A stretch of DNA of 64,000 nt, taken from NCBI GenBank assembly GCA_030144725.1, contig JASKMD010000005.1:2287476-2351475 (forward strand). The letters are read 5' to 3'. Every line of letters begins with the position of its first letter. Positions within the stretch are counted from its first letter, which is position 1. The stretch is from Haematococcus lacustris. Its lineage: Eukaryota > Chlorophyta > Chlorophyceae > Chlamydomonadales > Haematococcaceae. A program made the position numbers and the translations under genes. The notes below the pieces were generated by a model, which was not told the origin of the DNA, ran no database searches, and saw nothing but the letters and a program-made list of their open reading frames with translations. This document shows positions 9,149 through 31,685 of the stretch, piece after piece.

Positions 9149-11139
9149 ATGCCGGTGAGCTCACGCCGGAGGCAGCAAATCCGCACGGCCCCAGCGACAA
9201 CGTAGGCGCCGCTTTCTGCAGGTCATCTTGCTGTGCCTGAAGGTTGAGGGCGAAAACCTGGGCAGTTTGTCGCTGGCTAAGGACGCTACATTCACACTTG
9301 ATGTGAGTCAAAGGCGAACATGTCCTGGTCTTGCACTCCGCATTGTCTCATGCCGCATTGCCTCATCATCATCATCGTCATTATTATTACATTGGCATTA
9401 GCCTGTCAGCGTTGCAGCAACACATATACCCGTGGCCTCAACATGCTAAGGTCTATGCTTGCTTAATCCGGGCACTCTATGCCTCACGATTTGGGCATGT
9501 TGCTAGCCACTGGGCACCAAGTCATCAGCCTCCTCTGATGCCTGGGGCGCACAACCTTGTGTGTGCTTTGGGTCTGAAGGTGCGTGAGGGAGGTGGGACG
9601 GAGGTGCGCAAGGCGGTCGAGGTCAGCAGCGCGCAGCAGCATGAGCTTGCCGGCAGCAAGGGCACGGCACATTTCGTGATGAAGTTTGACAAGGTGAAAC
9701 AGGGCGGCTAAGAAACCTGGCCTGGGCCTGCCATCTGCCCTGCCACCTTACAAGCCGATCTAGAGGCAGTCCCTGATACCTCTGCCCTTGCCATCCTGCT
9801 GTAGCCAGCTGCTGCTGCACATGTCAGGAGCGGGGTGACCTGGATGTGGTGGCTGCAGAGCAGCCGCTCTGAGGCGTGCATCAACATCTTGGACCCCACC
9901 ACAACACCTGCACTGAAAGGCGTGCTTGGTCCCGTGACAGGCAAGCTCAGCCCAGCCCTCCGACCCCTCACACCCAACCGCCTATGGCCCGGCACCCTGC
10001 CTGCCGGACCTCCAGCCCAGCGTTCTGACGTTAAACGTTCGGGCAGCCAGGCACACCTCCCTCGCGTACCTTCAGACCCAAAGCTGCCTGGCCGGCGTGT
10101 GCAGGCGCAGATTGTGAGGCCGGCCGCTTCGTGGCGGTGGCAGCCTTCGAGTGCCGGGGCCTGGAGCCAGTGGGCTACTCTCCAGGGGTGAGCAGTAAAC
10201 CGGCAAGCACCCAAGTCCGGACAGGCTAGCCATGCCATATCTTCCTAGTCACTCAGCCAGGAGCCCAGGCAAACAGAGGACGTAGGTCCATGTCTGTGTA
10301 AAGCTGAGCAGCCACCTGCCCAGCCTACTGTATTTGAAGGCCAGGGCTGGGAGGCTCGGCTCAGCACTAGCAGCTGGAAGCAGAGGTTGCTGGCTCGGCC
10401 ATGGCTGGGTGCTGCTGGGTTGGGCTCAGGCGGCCGGCTTGGTAGCTTGCTGATGCTAACAAAGGAATGGTCTAGGTGCTGTTGGCAGGCAGGCTATTAG
10501 AAATTGTCTCATAAATTGAGAGTCAGCATTGGTATGGCCTGGGGCCAGGCAGAGGGTGGGGCCTGGGTTTCCTCCGCTGCCCACTGGCTGTGGTCCTGCC
10601 TGACCTGCTGAACCTGCCCTGTGTGCTGCAACAGCTCAGGGGTGAGATTGTGAAAGACACTGCTGCCCATTGGTGTGTAGCCACTGTGTCAGGCGATGAT
10701 GGCTGCAGGGCCGGGCAGCGGGGCTGGGGCTTGCCATTGCTGACAGCCCCCTCTGCGTCCTTGCTCCCTGCCTGCTTATGTTAAGCAGAACGACTTCGTG
10801 ATTAAGGCTGCGAACAGCTCCTGCCAGTGGCAAGACGTAGACCTCAGCCTCGGTGGGTGCATAGCTGGAAATGCCAGGTAATAATAAAGGCAGTTGGGCA
10901 GATGGGCATTTGCAACAGACGCTCGTGGCAGTTGTTGCATTCCTCTTGTCGCGCGATACGCGCATGGCAAGGCGTTACACTCGCACGACGTTGGTGCTGC
11001 TTGCCCTCACACACATCTTCGTCTGGCATCGCCGTTCCGCCGCGTCCTTGCAGGCGAGTGGACAGAGTACGACGACAAAGCGCAGGAAAGCGTTGGTGTG
11101 TACAGCATCGAGAGCCAGTTCAAGCTCCACAAATGCTAG
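9149..11139 (+). CDS. CZIB / UPF0587 (C1orf123-like) family protein without zinc cysteines
   Basis: Seven exons join in phase to 164 residues, the family's usual length: 9149-9154, 9222-9302, 9580-9693, 9859-9919, 10105-10187, 10789-10852, 11054-11139. The first exon is only ATGCCG. Family hallmarks are LKVEGENLGSL near the N-terminus, AAFECRGLEPVGYSPG (FECRGLEPV is almost invariant), DVDLSLGEWTEYDDKAQESV and a terminal Phe-Lys-x2-Lys-Cys. Intron 4 has a GC donor (AAAG|GCGTGC). Vertebrate CZIB has two Cys-x2-Cys pairs binding zinc. Here the aligned positions read REGGGTEV and KFDKSSR, so all four ligands are absent while the rest is conserved. The family's cellular role is poorly known. The gene is convergent with the TPR-DnaJ gene. 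Confidence 0.88.
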
Positions 11140-12027
11140 ACCGGGGCGCCAGACCGTGAAGCGCAATGGACACAAGCGCCAGCCGCAGTAATTGCGTGCA
11201 TCACGTGTGCTCCGTGACGTGCACTACAACCCAAACCAACCCAATGCTTTGACAGGGTTCTCGCCAACCCCAACTCAATTCTACATGCAAGGATCCAAGG
11301 TTCTTCCTCCATTGTAAACCTCCATTGCTCCACTGGTTTGACCTTCAACAGCTGCAAGTCCCAGAAGAGCTACTCTTGCCTTTCCTCCAGTTTGTGAGAT
11401 AATGCAGACTACACGATGAAGACATAAAGAAGACGCTGCAAGCGATTGCGCCTTACCTAAGCCCCACCGCCATGCATTCTGCACACTGCCGTCGACATGG
11501 AAAAGTGTGCTTGCGGACCACATGAGGCATGCAGTTTCTACCTGTCCCACGCATACAAATCTAGGAACAGAGGTGGGACGGATAGCTCATCCAGCTTCCC
11601 TGCAATCCCCATACCATGAATCCAACACGCAGCCCATGCGCCCTCATCAACTTGCAAGATACCATCAGGTTAGCGCCTCACCACCAGCTGTGCCGCATCC
11701 ACACCTTGCTGACAGCAGGCGCCGATGCTGATCTAGCAAGCGCCCTATGCTCTACTCTGCTTTACTCCCCGAGACACTGTTGCGGAGAGTGAAAGGGCAG
11801 AGCACGATGCCAGGTGCAGAGCACACTGCACTGCATCACCCACCGAGATGTTGTTGCAGGGTTCTAGGTACAGGGCCAGCCACAACAAAGCCCCGCACAT
11901 AGCACAAGGACGTCACGAGTGTGCAAGCTAAGTAGCGCAATGCGGGGGAGGTCAGGCCCCTGCTTCCTCAATGGTGGACAAGGCTTGCTTCAGGTCACTG
12001 CTGAGGGAGGATTCGAACCCAGGGCCT
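11140..12027. other. Convergent intergenic region
   Basis: It lies between the stop codons of the CZIB gene (+) and the TPR-DnaJ gene (-), so it should hold both 3' UTRs. No other gene is seen. Confidence 0.6.
11313..11317 (+). terminator. Candidate poly(A) signal TGTAA for CZIB gene
   Basis: TGTAA is the usual green-algal polyadenylation signal. This copy lies 174 bases after the CZIB stop codon on the same strand. It is a short motif, so it is only a candidate. Confidence 0.4.
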
Positions 12028-24349
<12,322 letters not shown>

Positions 24350-24843
24350 CTGCTAGCCTGACTTGACCCGTCGGTCCAGCTATGTCAATGCGCTGTCGCG
24401 ATAGGCCCACATTTGGCGCATTCGCTGCTGCCGTGAAAACTGCGTGACAGCTTTGCCTACATTAGCTTGAAATTTGTTTGAAGGTGGTCGTTATTCATTT
24501 GTCGGTGTGGGTGTACCTGCCCGACAAGGCCCTGTTGCGCAAGTGGTGACGCAAGTGGCGGCAATAGCCAGCTATAGCAAGACAAGTTAAGAAAACGAGT
24601 ACCAAACCCCTCACAAAGGGGGATGTATGTGAGCAACAGCTGGCTACCCCTCCCACGTAAGGGGGTTTTTCCAATGCGGGGTAACGGGGTAGAGGGGAAT
24701 GGGGGAATGCACTTTTTACCCCCCGTTTCCAATGCGGGGGAATGGGGGAAAATGGAGGTTGGGTTCGTTATGTTGCGAGTTGTGGCCAGAGGCCGCGAGC
24801 CTATCAAGAGCTGGCACCTTTGCTTTTACCTTTGCCCAGCCAA

Positions 24844-25680
24844 ATGTTCGCTGTTGGTGATCGTTGTCGGCGCGAGGTTGAGGCTGAGCTAATGATTATG
24901 GTAGCTATTGCGCAAGTGGAGGAGGAGGAGCAGGATGAGCGCGCCCAGGCTAGGTAAGTATAACACAACCAGCATCTACGACCGTCGACCATTGAGCGAC
25001 CACCACCACTGCGGGCCGCAGGCCTTACAACCGCGTATGCCCTTATTGGAAGCGACCTCGCTCGTACAAGGCACTGTATCCCAATGTCCGCAAGCTTACA
25101 ACATCCCATGATCCACAAGCTTACAACATCGAATTCCACGTGCCCAGGTATCATCTCTGCCCATGTGCACCTATTCTGACCACCACCTCCCAGAACCTCT
25201 CCAACTGCATTGACCAGCCTGCGTTGGCCAGCCTGAGCCTAGCTATCTTGATCAGCTCAACAATGTAGGCCATGTAGACCATGTAGGCCATGTAGGCCAT
25301 CAGCCCGGCAATGTGGCCTGAGCCTAGCTATCATGACTCAGTTATTTGTAGTTTGTTGCACATTACAGGGCAGTGTACGACTACGTGTTGGAAAGGATTG
25401 TGGACCACCCCTTGCTTGCACGGAGGTGCAAGCGGACCGACTTCCTTACTCAAGAAGAACAACTAGCGGTGGCACTTAGCTACCTAGCAAAAGGTAGCAG
25501 CTTCTCACATGTGGGCAGCATTTGGGGCTGCAGCGTAACAACGGTGAGCCGGTGCGTTGCCAATGTCACCCGTGCAATATGGGATCGTTTGTCACATCAC
25601 ATTAGCTTACCCCAAACAGAAGAGATCCGATTGAAGAGCTCCGACGCAACCGTATGGGCTGCTACAATCGTCAGCAAGTC
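24844..25680 (+). pseudogene. Harbinger (HARBI1-like) transposase N-terminal fragment
   Basis: Exon 1, from ATG 24844, reads MFAVGDRCRREVEAEL and an acidic IAQVEEEEQDER stretch, with donor GTAAGT at 24955. A second exon near 25018-25147 reads RPYNRVCPYWKRPRSYKALY. The third begins near 25371 and holds the HARBI1-type helix-turn-helix: FLTQEEQLAVALSYLAKGSS, then VGSIWGCSVTTVSRCVANVT and AIWDRLSHHISLP. In intact transposases this precedes the DDE nuclease. Here homology stops near 25680 at the tandem repeat and none of the catalytic acids is present, so the protein cannot transpose by itself. DNA binding, and so interference with full-length relatives, is possible but unproven. Confidence 0.8.
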
Positions 25681-25694
25681 ATGGTCACGATCGG

Positions 25695-25799
25695 GCCATC
25701 GGGTTGCGTGCCATCGGGCTGCGTGCCATCGGGCTGCGAGCCATCGAGCAGCATGCCATCGGGCTGAGTGCCATCAGGCTGCGTGCCATCAGGCTGCCA
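25695..25799. repeat. Seven 15-bp units at the transposase break
   Basis: Units of GCCATCGGGCTGCGT with point differences follow directly on the last recognisable transposase codons. A short ATCGAAATC tandem follows at about 25803-25826. The array marks the deletion junction in the Harbinger element. Confidence 0.85.
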
Positions 25800-26111
25800 G
25801 TCATCATCGAAATCATCGAAATCATCGTACCCCGTCATTTTTTTCCCCTTCACTTCCTCTTCACTTTTCCCCGTCACTTTTTTTGCTACCGCGGGGTTCG
25901 GCGGGGGTAGCAAAAAGCGAGGAGGGGAGGGCGGTTAGGGACCAACCACCGCCATTCCCCTGGGGGAGTTCCCCAACGGCGCAAACGGACTCGCAGGGGA
26001 ACGGCAGTTGGACGGCGGTTAGAGGGGGAATAAAAATTCCCCCGCTGCGCTTTTCCCCTCATTCCCCCGTTACCCTCCGAAAAATTCCCCCGCATTGGAA
26101 AAACCCCCTAA

Positions 26112-27073
26112 GGGACATTTGACTTTGCGGCGTGCCTGGTGAGAGTTGAGTTGTCATTTTAACGCGTAACGCCTTATCTCTGCGTCGCGCTTGCACCTGC
26201 GCGCCCGAGCTGCTGGCACCCACGGTGACCGGCAGTCTGCCAGGCACGCGAACGGCTAACGGCTAACGGCCATCGCATTAAACAGGGACTCACTGCTACT
26301 GGGTCAGCGTACATCAAGTCCGCAGGCTCGGTAGGGTCGGATACCCGGCAACATGCCCGACCAGCTCAGCGTGTGGCTCAGCGCGGCAGCATTCCGACGC
26401 TTCAATCCGCGTGTAAATCCGTGCAGAAATGAGTCCGGAAAAGCCGTTGTCCCTTATCGTTAGGGGGATTGGTCCCTTATCGTTGGGAGGGGTAGCCAGC
26501 TATAGGGTTAAATAGAGCTCGAGCTAGTAGTACACCTGGAGGCACACACACCAGAAGGCTAAGCTGAAGTGGGCAGTAGGCACACTAGCGGCAACCTTTA
26601 CAACAGCGATCTCGCAGCCTGTGTTTGATTACAACTCATGTGTTGCATGAAGGCTGTAGGGATTAGACTTGTTCATTTGTCGAGGCCAGGAAACGTGTTA
26701 GAACAAGAGTCGCAAGAGTTGAAGAAGCTGCGCTTTATATAACACATGGCATGCTGTGATGCTGGCTGAAATAGCTGATCCTTCGGCGCTATCCAGCGCT
26801 GTCAGGTCTGCTAGTCACTGCTTGCTCGTGCATTCTGCAGCCCGATGTTGGAGATGCATAATGTTAGGAGGTTGGGTGTCAAATGACTCGATGCTGGTGT
26901 GGTGCACTGGGCATACTTGCTGTGCAGCTTTGAAGCGTTGTGCTGCTGCTGCTGCTGGTGGAGTTCGTCTAAGCAGCACCTCTCTCATGAACTCAGTTGG
27001 CAACGAATGCAATGCAGAGGCAGAGCAGGGGCTCTTCACTAGTGCTCCGCATACAATACTGGGCCATAGGCTG
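26112..27073. other. Intergenic region between Harbinger element and Fanzor relics
   Basis: No gene recognised on either strand. There are short duplications (CGGCTAA.. near 26252-26270; CCCTTATCGTT twice near 26450-26480) and a short GCTGCTGCTG tract near 26940. Confidence 0.5.
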
Positions 27074-28010
27074 CTATTGCATGAGCAGGCGATCTCGTAG
27101 CCGCCGATTGCCCAGGTCTGGGTACTCCTTGCCCTTGGCGGGCAAATCAGGCCACCAGCACAGCTACAGCGGACGCCACTTGTTATCCACAGTGTGCTGC
27201 ATGTTCAATGCTGCACTGCATTCACGGTCTAACCACTGGCCTGGCTGCGGTGCTGTGGGGTTACGGTTAGGTTCTTTTCTTGGCAGCTTTGTCCCTGGCC
27301 TGGGCTATGCTCCTGGTGAGCTGGGTGAGCTTGGCTGCATGCTCAGCCTTAGTGTGCTTGGCTGGCGTGGGTGTCGTGGGTCCAGGCTCGGAAGCTGCCA
27401 GCTGTGTGGCTACCTGGCAAGTCACACTACTGACTGCATGCTGGACGGGAGCTGTCAATGATCAACCTGCCCTGTTAGGGGCTCCCAACCTGCGGGCCTG
27501 TGGGCTGCTCATGGTTCAGCTGCTCCTCAAACTGCAGCTGGCCATTCACTGCTGAGCTGACACATTTGGTATGGTTAGAGTTAGGGTTAGGGTCAGAGGC
27601 CAACCCCCCAAGTCATCTACCTGCACGTCATTGCCCCCACCGTACCCCTGGGCCCACACTACCTTGCAGCATGCCCGCAGCGCCGCATCCGCACCCCGGC
27701 CATCCCGGGTGCCGACACCATCTGGGCCATTGAAACCCACTAGCTTGCAGCGCGTGATGGACATCTCAGCCACCTCCTCCTCCCGCTGCAGACATGCACA
27801 TAGCCACGACCACAAGGCTGGACGTGGCACAACAATCAACGTGGGTCAGCGTTCAGCATGTCATGTTGTCCGCCACCCATCCTCCCCAACACTGCATGAC
27901 CCCGTTGGCAAGCAGCCATCTACCACCATGAAGAATTGCTGACTGCCGCTCCAACACCAGAACGACAGGTATGCCACCCTCCTAGCACCCATACCTTCTT
28001 ACTCCAGCTG
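27074..28010 (-). pseudogene. Fanzor relic 2 (C-terminal half)
   Basis: Read on the minus strand it collinearly matches the second core exon of the 4909-8365 gene. REEEVAEM (near 27787) corresponds to LEEEVAEL, then GRGADAALRACCKVV, a SSAVNG..FEEQL segment, AASEPGPTTPTPAKHTKAE, the RuvC-III region WLDRECSAALNMQ, and the tail LPAKGKEYPDLG. Lesions: the second RuvC-III acid is Glu instead of Asp, the Glu-His-Arg-Thr-Ser motif is replaced by a TTAGGG-type repeat, and stops lie within the linker and after KWRPL. Only a trace of the first core exon remains near 27990-28010. It is the first of three adjacent minus-strand relics. Confidence 0.75.
27573..27594 (-). repeat. Telomere-like TTAGGG patch
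   Basis: The plus strand reads GGTTAGAGTTAGGGTTAGGG, three to four TTAGGG-type units with one variant. It sits where Fanzor relic 2 should encode its Glu-His-Arg-Thr-Ser motif. Short enough to be chance. Confidence 0.6.
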
Positions 28011-28124
28011 CCAGCACTCCAGCCTGCCACCTGCGCACAACTTACATTGACCCTGGTATTTAACTAATACGACCTTCAGTTTCATGAGCTCTGTACAGCG
28101 CATTGTACCCCTACTAATGGGTAG

Positions 28125-29035
28125 GAGCTGCGTTATCTGTAATCCCAGCTGTGTGTCTGAGACAAACAGCTGCTCTGGGCCATGAAACACATGCTCTGGG
28201 CCTTGGGTGCTCGGTCTCATAGCTTCTTGTAGCCCAATGCTGGGTACTCCTTGCCCTTGGCAGGAGCCCCGCCTCACAGGGCTGGGGGCTGTACATAGCC
28301 GAGCTAACCCTGCTGGTGCGGAATTCATCCACAGTCACCACCTTGCCTGGAACCCTGTCTGTTGGCCTGCCGCTGTTGGCCCTCTCCACCACCTTGCAGC
28401 AGGCCTGCAGCACGACCTTGGCGCCCCACCCACCCCGGGTGCTAATGCCTGCGTTGTCAAAGAACACCACCAGCTGCTTGCGGGTCCCCCACCGCTTCTG
28501 GGACTCAATGGCTGCCTCCTCCTCCAGCTGCATGGCACACAAGGCACACAATGCGCATGGCATCCTTGGAAGGACTGGGGACATGGCACCTAGCAGGTCA
28601 CACGGCGGGGCAGTCATCATCATCTGGCCCTGCCCCTCGCCCCCTACCCTTAGCACTCTCACCTTCTTGAAGTAGCGCTCCAGGACCTTCTCCTGCGCGC
28701 TGTACAGCCTCATCTTCTGCTCTGCCCACTTGGGGGATACTCGAGTACCTGTATCCCCCCACACTGCATCCCAGGTGGCCAGGGTGACGGCCACATGCCG
28801 CTGGATGGCCACCAGGGAGGTGCCTGCTGGGGTGGCTGCTGCCAGATGCTGCAGCTCGAGCTTGACGTTGTCAATCCACCGCTGAGTGTTGCGGCGAGCC
28901 TGGATCAGGCCACTGTCATGCTGCACCTGTCTCCTGGTCAGCTTGGTCCTGTAGAAGTTTTGCAGACAGCCATCCTCATCCCACCCCCTGGAGCTGCGCC
29001 CTGAGCTCTGTACGTCCTGACTCACAGCCATGCCC
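28125..29035 (-). pseudogene. Fanzor relic 3, RuvC-III deleted
   Basis: On the minus strand the order is a damaged RuvC-I (GMAVSQDVQSSG, no Gly-Ile-Asp), YRTKLTRRQVQHDSGL, LQHLAAATPAGTS, TLATWDAVW and EKVLERYFKK. Then comes an intron at the same position as in the intact gene, then LEEEAAIESQKR, QLVVFFDNAGISTRGG and VVTVDEFRTSRVSSA. Here the rearranged Glu is preserved (DEFRTS). Immediately afterwards, near 28270-28290, the sequence jumps to the C-terminal tail APAKGKEYPALGYKKL, so the linker and the whole RuvC-III block are deleted. Within the remaining segments substitutions dominate and the frame is mostly open. Confidence 0.8.
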
Positions 29036-29040
29036 ACTGA

Positions 29041-29390
29041 ACGTCCAGGTACAGCTCCCACACTGCAATCCAGGTGGCGAGCGTGATGTCCTACAAGCTG
29101 GCCGCCAAGGAGGTGCTAGCTGTGCTGCCTGGTGCAGGAGGTGGGGCTAGATGTCCAGAGCTGGGTACTGCGGGGGCTAATGTTGAGTCCACTGCTCTGA
29201 CGCAACTGGCCATGGGTCGGTTTCCACCTGGCCAGCTTATCTGGCACTAGCGAGCCTCAGCCATCCCTCACCCCTGAGCTTGCTATGACCGCCTGGGTGG
29301 CGCTGGGGTCAATCCCATACCCAATCTGCAGCCGCACGCGTCTCAGCTAAACCACTGCCAACTGCGCTGGGTCGGCTTGGTGGCCTTCTT
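29041..29390 (-). pseudogene. Fanzor relic 4 (RuvC-I fragment)
   Basis: On the minus strand this is a collinear match to 7025-7380 of the intact gene: GYGIDPSATQAV (RuvC-I with its Asp kept), KLARWKPTHGQLRQSSGLN, then a segment matching TLATWDAVWELYLD. In-frame stops and small indels are present. It directly abuts relic 3, with no spacer between its truncated end and the beginning of the next copy. Confidence 0.75.
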
Positions 29391-30269
29391 CTCTCTTCTT
29401 TAGGGACATTGCGCCACGACGTCAGCAGCAAAGGCAAGAACGAGGCTAGCAAGACCTGACACCCTGGTTGAAGTATCTTATGACACCTGGGCGTGTTCTA
29501 GACTAGCAGAGTTGTTTCGTACTGCCCCGCGTGCTTCATCAGGCCAACAAATGCTTGCAAATATATATCATATAAGATATATCGTTACAGACTTGGGTTC
29601 ATTGGGTACTTGGCTTGACTGGCTGGATGATAGTCATAGCAGACTGTACACGCTGCTGCTGCACACATCAGAGCCGCCTCCTCTTTACAGTCATAAACGC
29701 TAAAGACTAACCATTGAGCACGGCACCTCCCAGCAGATTTAGAAAGGAAAACCTCAGGCAATTTATGCACACATTGCATCCCACACATCACACAAACACT
29801 ACTAGCACACCGACCGCACGCTGAGGGTACCAAACCATGCACCTTAACAATGCAGGGCACAGCAAGCAATGAAGAGCACGCAACACCAGGCTGGGTGGGA
29901 CAGCAAGCAACAAGACTGTGGCCAAACGACCTTGGCACACAACCCCATGTGCGGGGAGTTTGAGCAAGGTGTTAAATACATGACATCATAGCAGGCAAGC
30001 TTCAGTCAACAATCCACACTTTGTCGTGGAAATGCCCTACTAGCATAAGACCCACCACATTGCCGGGGTTTCACACAAGGATAGTAGGAAAAGGGAGATG
30101 AGCACCATGCAACTGCATGGACGCGGTGAGCGGTGTTCGTAAAGGCTGCTCTTGGGTGTCCTGAGCCACGCGGCTAAGCAGCTGTACGGATGCACCAGAC
30201 TGCGCCACGGTCAAGCTGAATGTCAGCAGCAGCGTTCAGAAGCTGCTGCTATCCCATGCGCCCAAGCGC
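29391..30269. other. Intergenic region
   Basis: No gene recognised. There is an ATATAT-rich patch near 29560-29585. The region from 30200 is probably the 3' UTR of the CYSTM gene. Confidence 0.5.
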
Positions 30270-30887
30270 TCACAGACACATCTCCAACGCGCAGCAGCAG
30301 CACAGTGCTGCAAAACTGCACAGCAGCAGCGCACATGCCAGCACACCAGCATTGGATCAATATATCCAAAACAGCCTGGCATAGCTTTCGGTGAGCAACA
30401 ACTAGGAGACAGATGCACAATTGCACTTGTGCTAGGACACTCCCTTACCAGGCTGCCAGGCAACCCTTTTCAGAGTTGTTGTTATGCTGCTCTTGGACGT
30501 ACACTACTTGCTGGCCCTGAGGTGGGTAGCCTCCAGGGTAGCCTGGTGGGGGTGCTCCAGGGTAACCTGGCGGGGGTCCTCCAGGATACCCTGGAGGAGG
30601 CGCTCCAGGGTATCCGGGAGGTGGCGCCCCGTAGCCAGGTGGTGGCGCCCCATAGCCTGCAAAAAGGGCGTCAAATGTTGCCATGTCTCGCAAAAGCTGA
30701 CGCCAGCGCATAGCTGCTTACCAGGAGGTGGAGGAGGAGGGTAGCCACCTGCGCGCAACGTGAAGGGGGGGCAAATGAAAAACCGTCTCTGAGTTGACTG
30801 ATTCTCTGTGAGGTGAGCGGCTCTCGACGTGCGTGTTTGACAGTCCTAAATGCCCGCACCTGGGTATCCGGGAGGTGGGCCTTGCAT
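30270..30887 (-). CDS. Small Gly-Tyr-Pro repeat protein with C-terminal CYSTM motif
   Basis: Four exons (30887-30860, 30748-30722, 30656-30449, 30315-30270) join in phase to 102 residues. The N-terminal two thirds are repeats of APPPGYPG and GPPPGYP, starting MQGPPPGYPG. A polar QQVVYVQEQHNNNSEK linker follows, then GCLAACFAALCCCCALEMCL, the cysteine-rich transmembrane CYSTM motif. CYSTM proteins are small tail-anchored or palmitoylated plasma-membrane proteins of plants, fungi and algae, linked to stress tolerance. The last exon is found only through this motif, since it is 46 bases long. The exon with the repeats is the only large one. Identification rests on the composition and the C-terminal Cys cluster; specific function is unknown. 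Confidence 0.85.
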
Positions 30888-31685
30888 CGCGCAGTAGCTG
30901 TGGACTCACCAAACGCTCAGTTAAGTAAGTATAAGCTGCTTGTCTGAGCGCATATAGAACAACAATCAATACACAGAACAACAACATCACATAAATATTA
31001 CACATCTGCATGTTGCTTAAAAATGCAACTAGTTGCAAGCTTGAGGCAGGTCTTGTTGAGGATTCCCGGAGCTGTACACTTATCGCAACGTTTTCACATC
31101 CTGTTGAAACCCAGGTTGACTTTTGTCCATATGGGTATACATTTAGATGTGTACTGGGTGAATGAATGTCGGTAGTGCGCCACAAGGTCGACCGCAGATG
31201 CAGTGACATGGCTACTTAGACTGGACTGGACTGGAGTGACAGCTCTCGATGAATTACAGCCGGATACCATGAGCTCAAACACATGTCAGGTACTCTAGGG
31301 CTTTCCACCTTTACTTCGCCAACTTCCCACTACTCTGCTACACGCTACATACGCTGCCTCGGTCCTGCCAGCACCCTCCAGAGCCGCTCAGCGCAAGCAA
31401 GCAGCGTATCAGTTGTTCAGGTGCAGGAAATGCACGCCAAATGCACAAATCCAGAACACATAACAATAATTCGCACGCCTAAAGACATCCCCTGCCAGAA
31501 TATTTAACCACAAGTACTCTCCCTCCCACACCCACTGCAACTCGTCCTCGCCAGGCACCCTTGACATCTACCAAGCCACCCCGGAGACAACTTCCCCCCT
31601 AGCAGCTCCCGGCCTCCCCCGGGGCCTCTCCCTGCTCTCCTATTCACCACATGTACTGCCACGGCCCCGCCCGAGGCAGGCCAGA
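30888..31685. other. Intergenic region between CYSTM and RING genes
   Basis: It holds the CYSTM gene promoter and the presumed 3' UTR of the RING-H2 gene, both on the minus strand. No further gene seen. Confidence 0.5.

Larger units (their letters stand above)
24661..26108 (+). mobile_element. PIF/Harbinger transposon, internally deleted
   Basis: Terminal inverted repeats GGGGGTTTTTCCAATGCGGG stand at both ends (left from 24661, right ending 26108), flanked by direct TAA duplications (24658-24660 and 26109-26111), the 3-base target preference of PIF/Harbinger. The 1448-bp element keeps the N-terminal part of a Harbinger transposase and lacks the catalytic DDE region, which is replaced by a 15-base tandem array and subterminal GGGGAAT-rich sequence. 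It inserted about 310 bases upstream of the TPR-DnaJ start codon. Confidence 0.9.

Noticed and set aside
9087..9311. Minus-strand FALNLQAQ reading that resembles a CZIB N-terminus
   Set aside because: The plus strand at the same place reads LLCLKVEGENLGSL and joins in phase with six further CZIB exons, so the minus reading is coincidence.
25695..25799. CRISPR-like array
   Set aside because: Units are contiguous 15-mers without spacers; it is a minisatellite. No CRISPR array was seen anywhere in the window.
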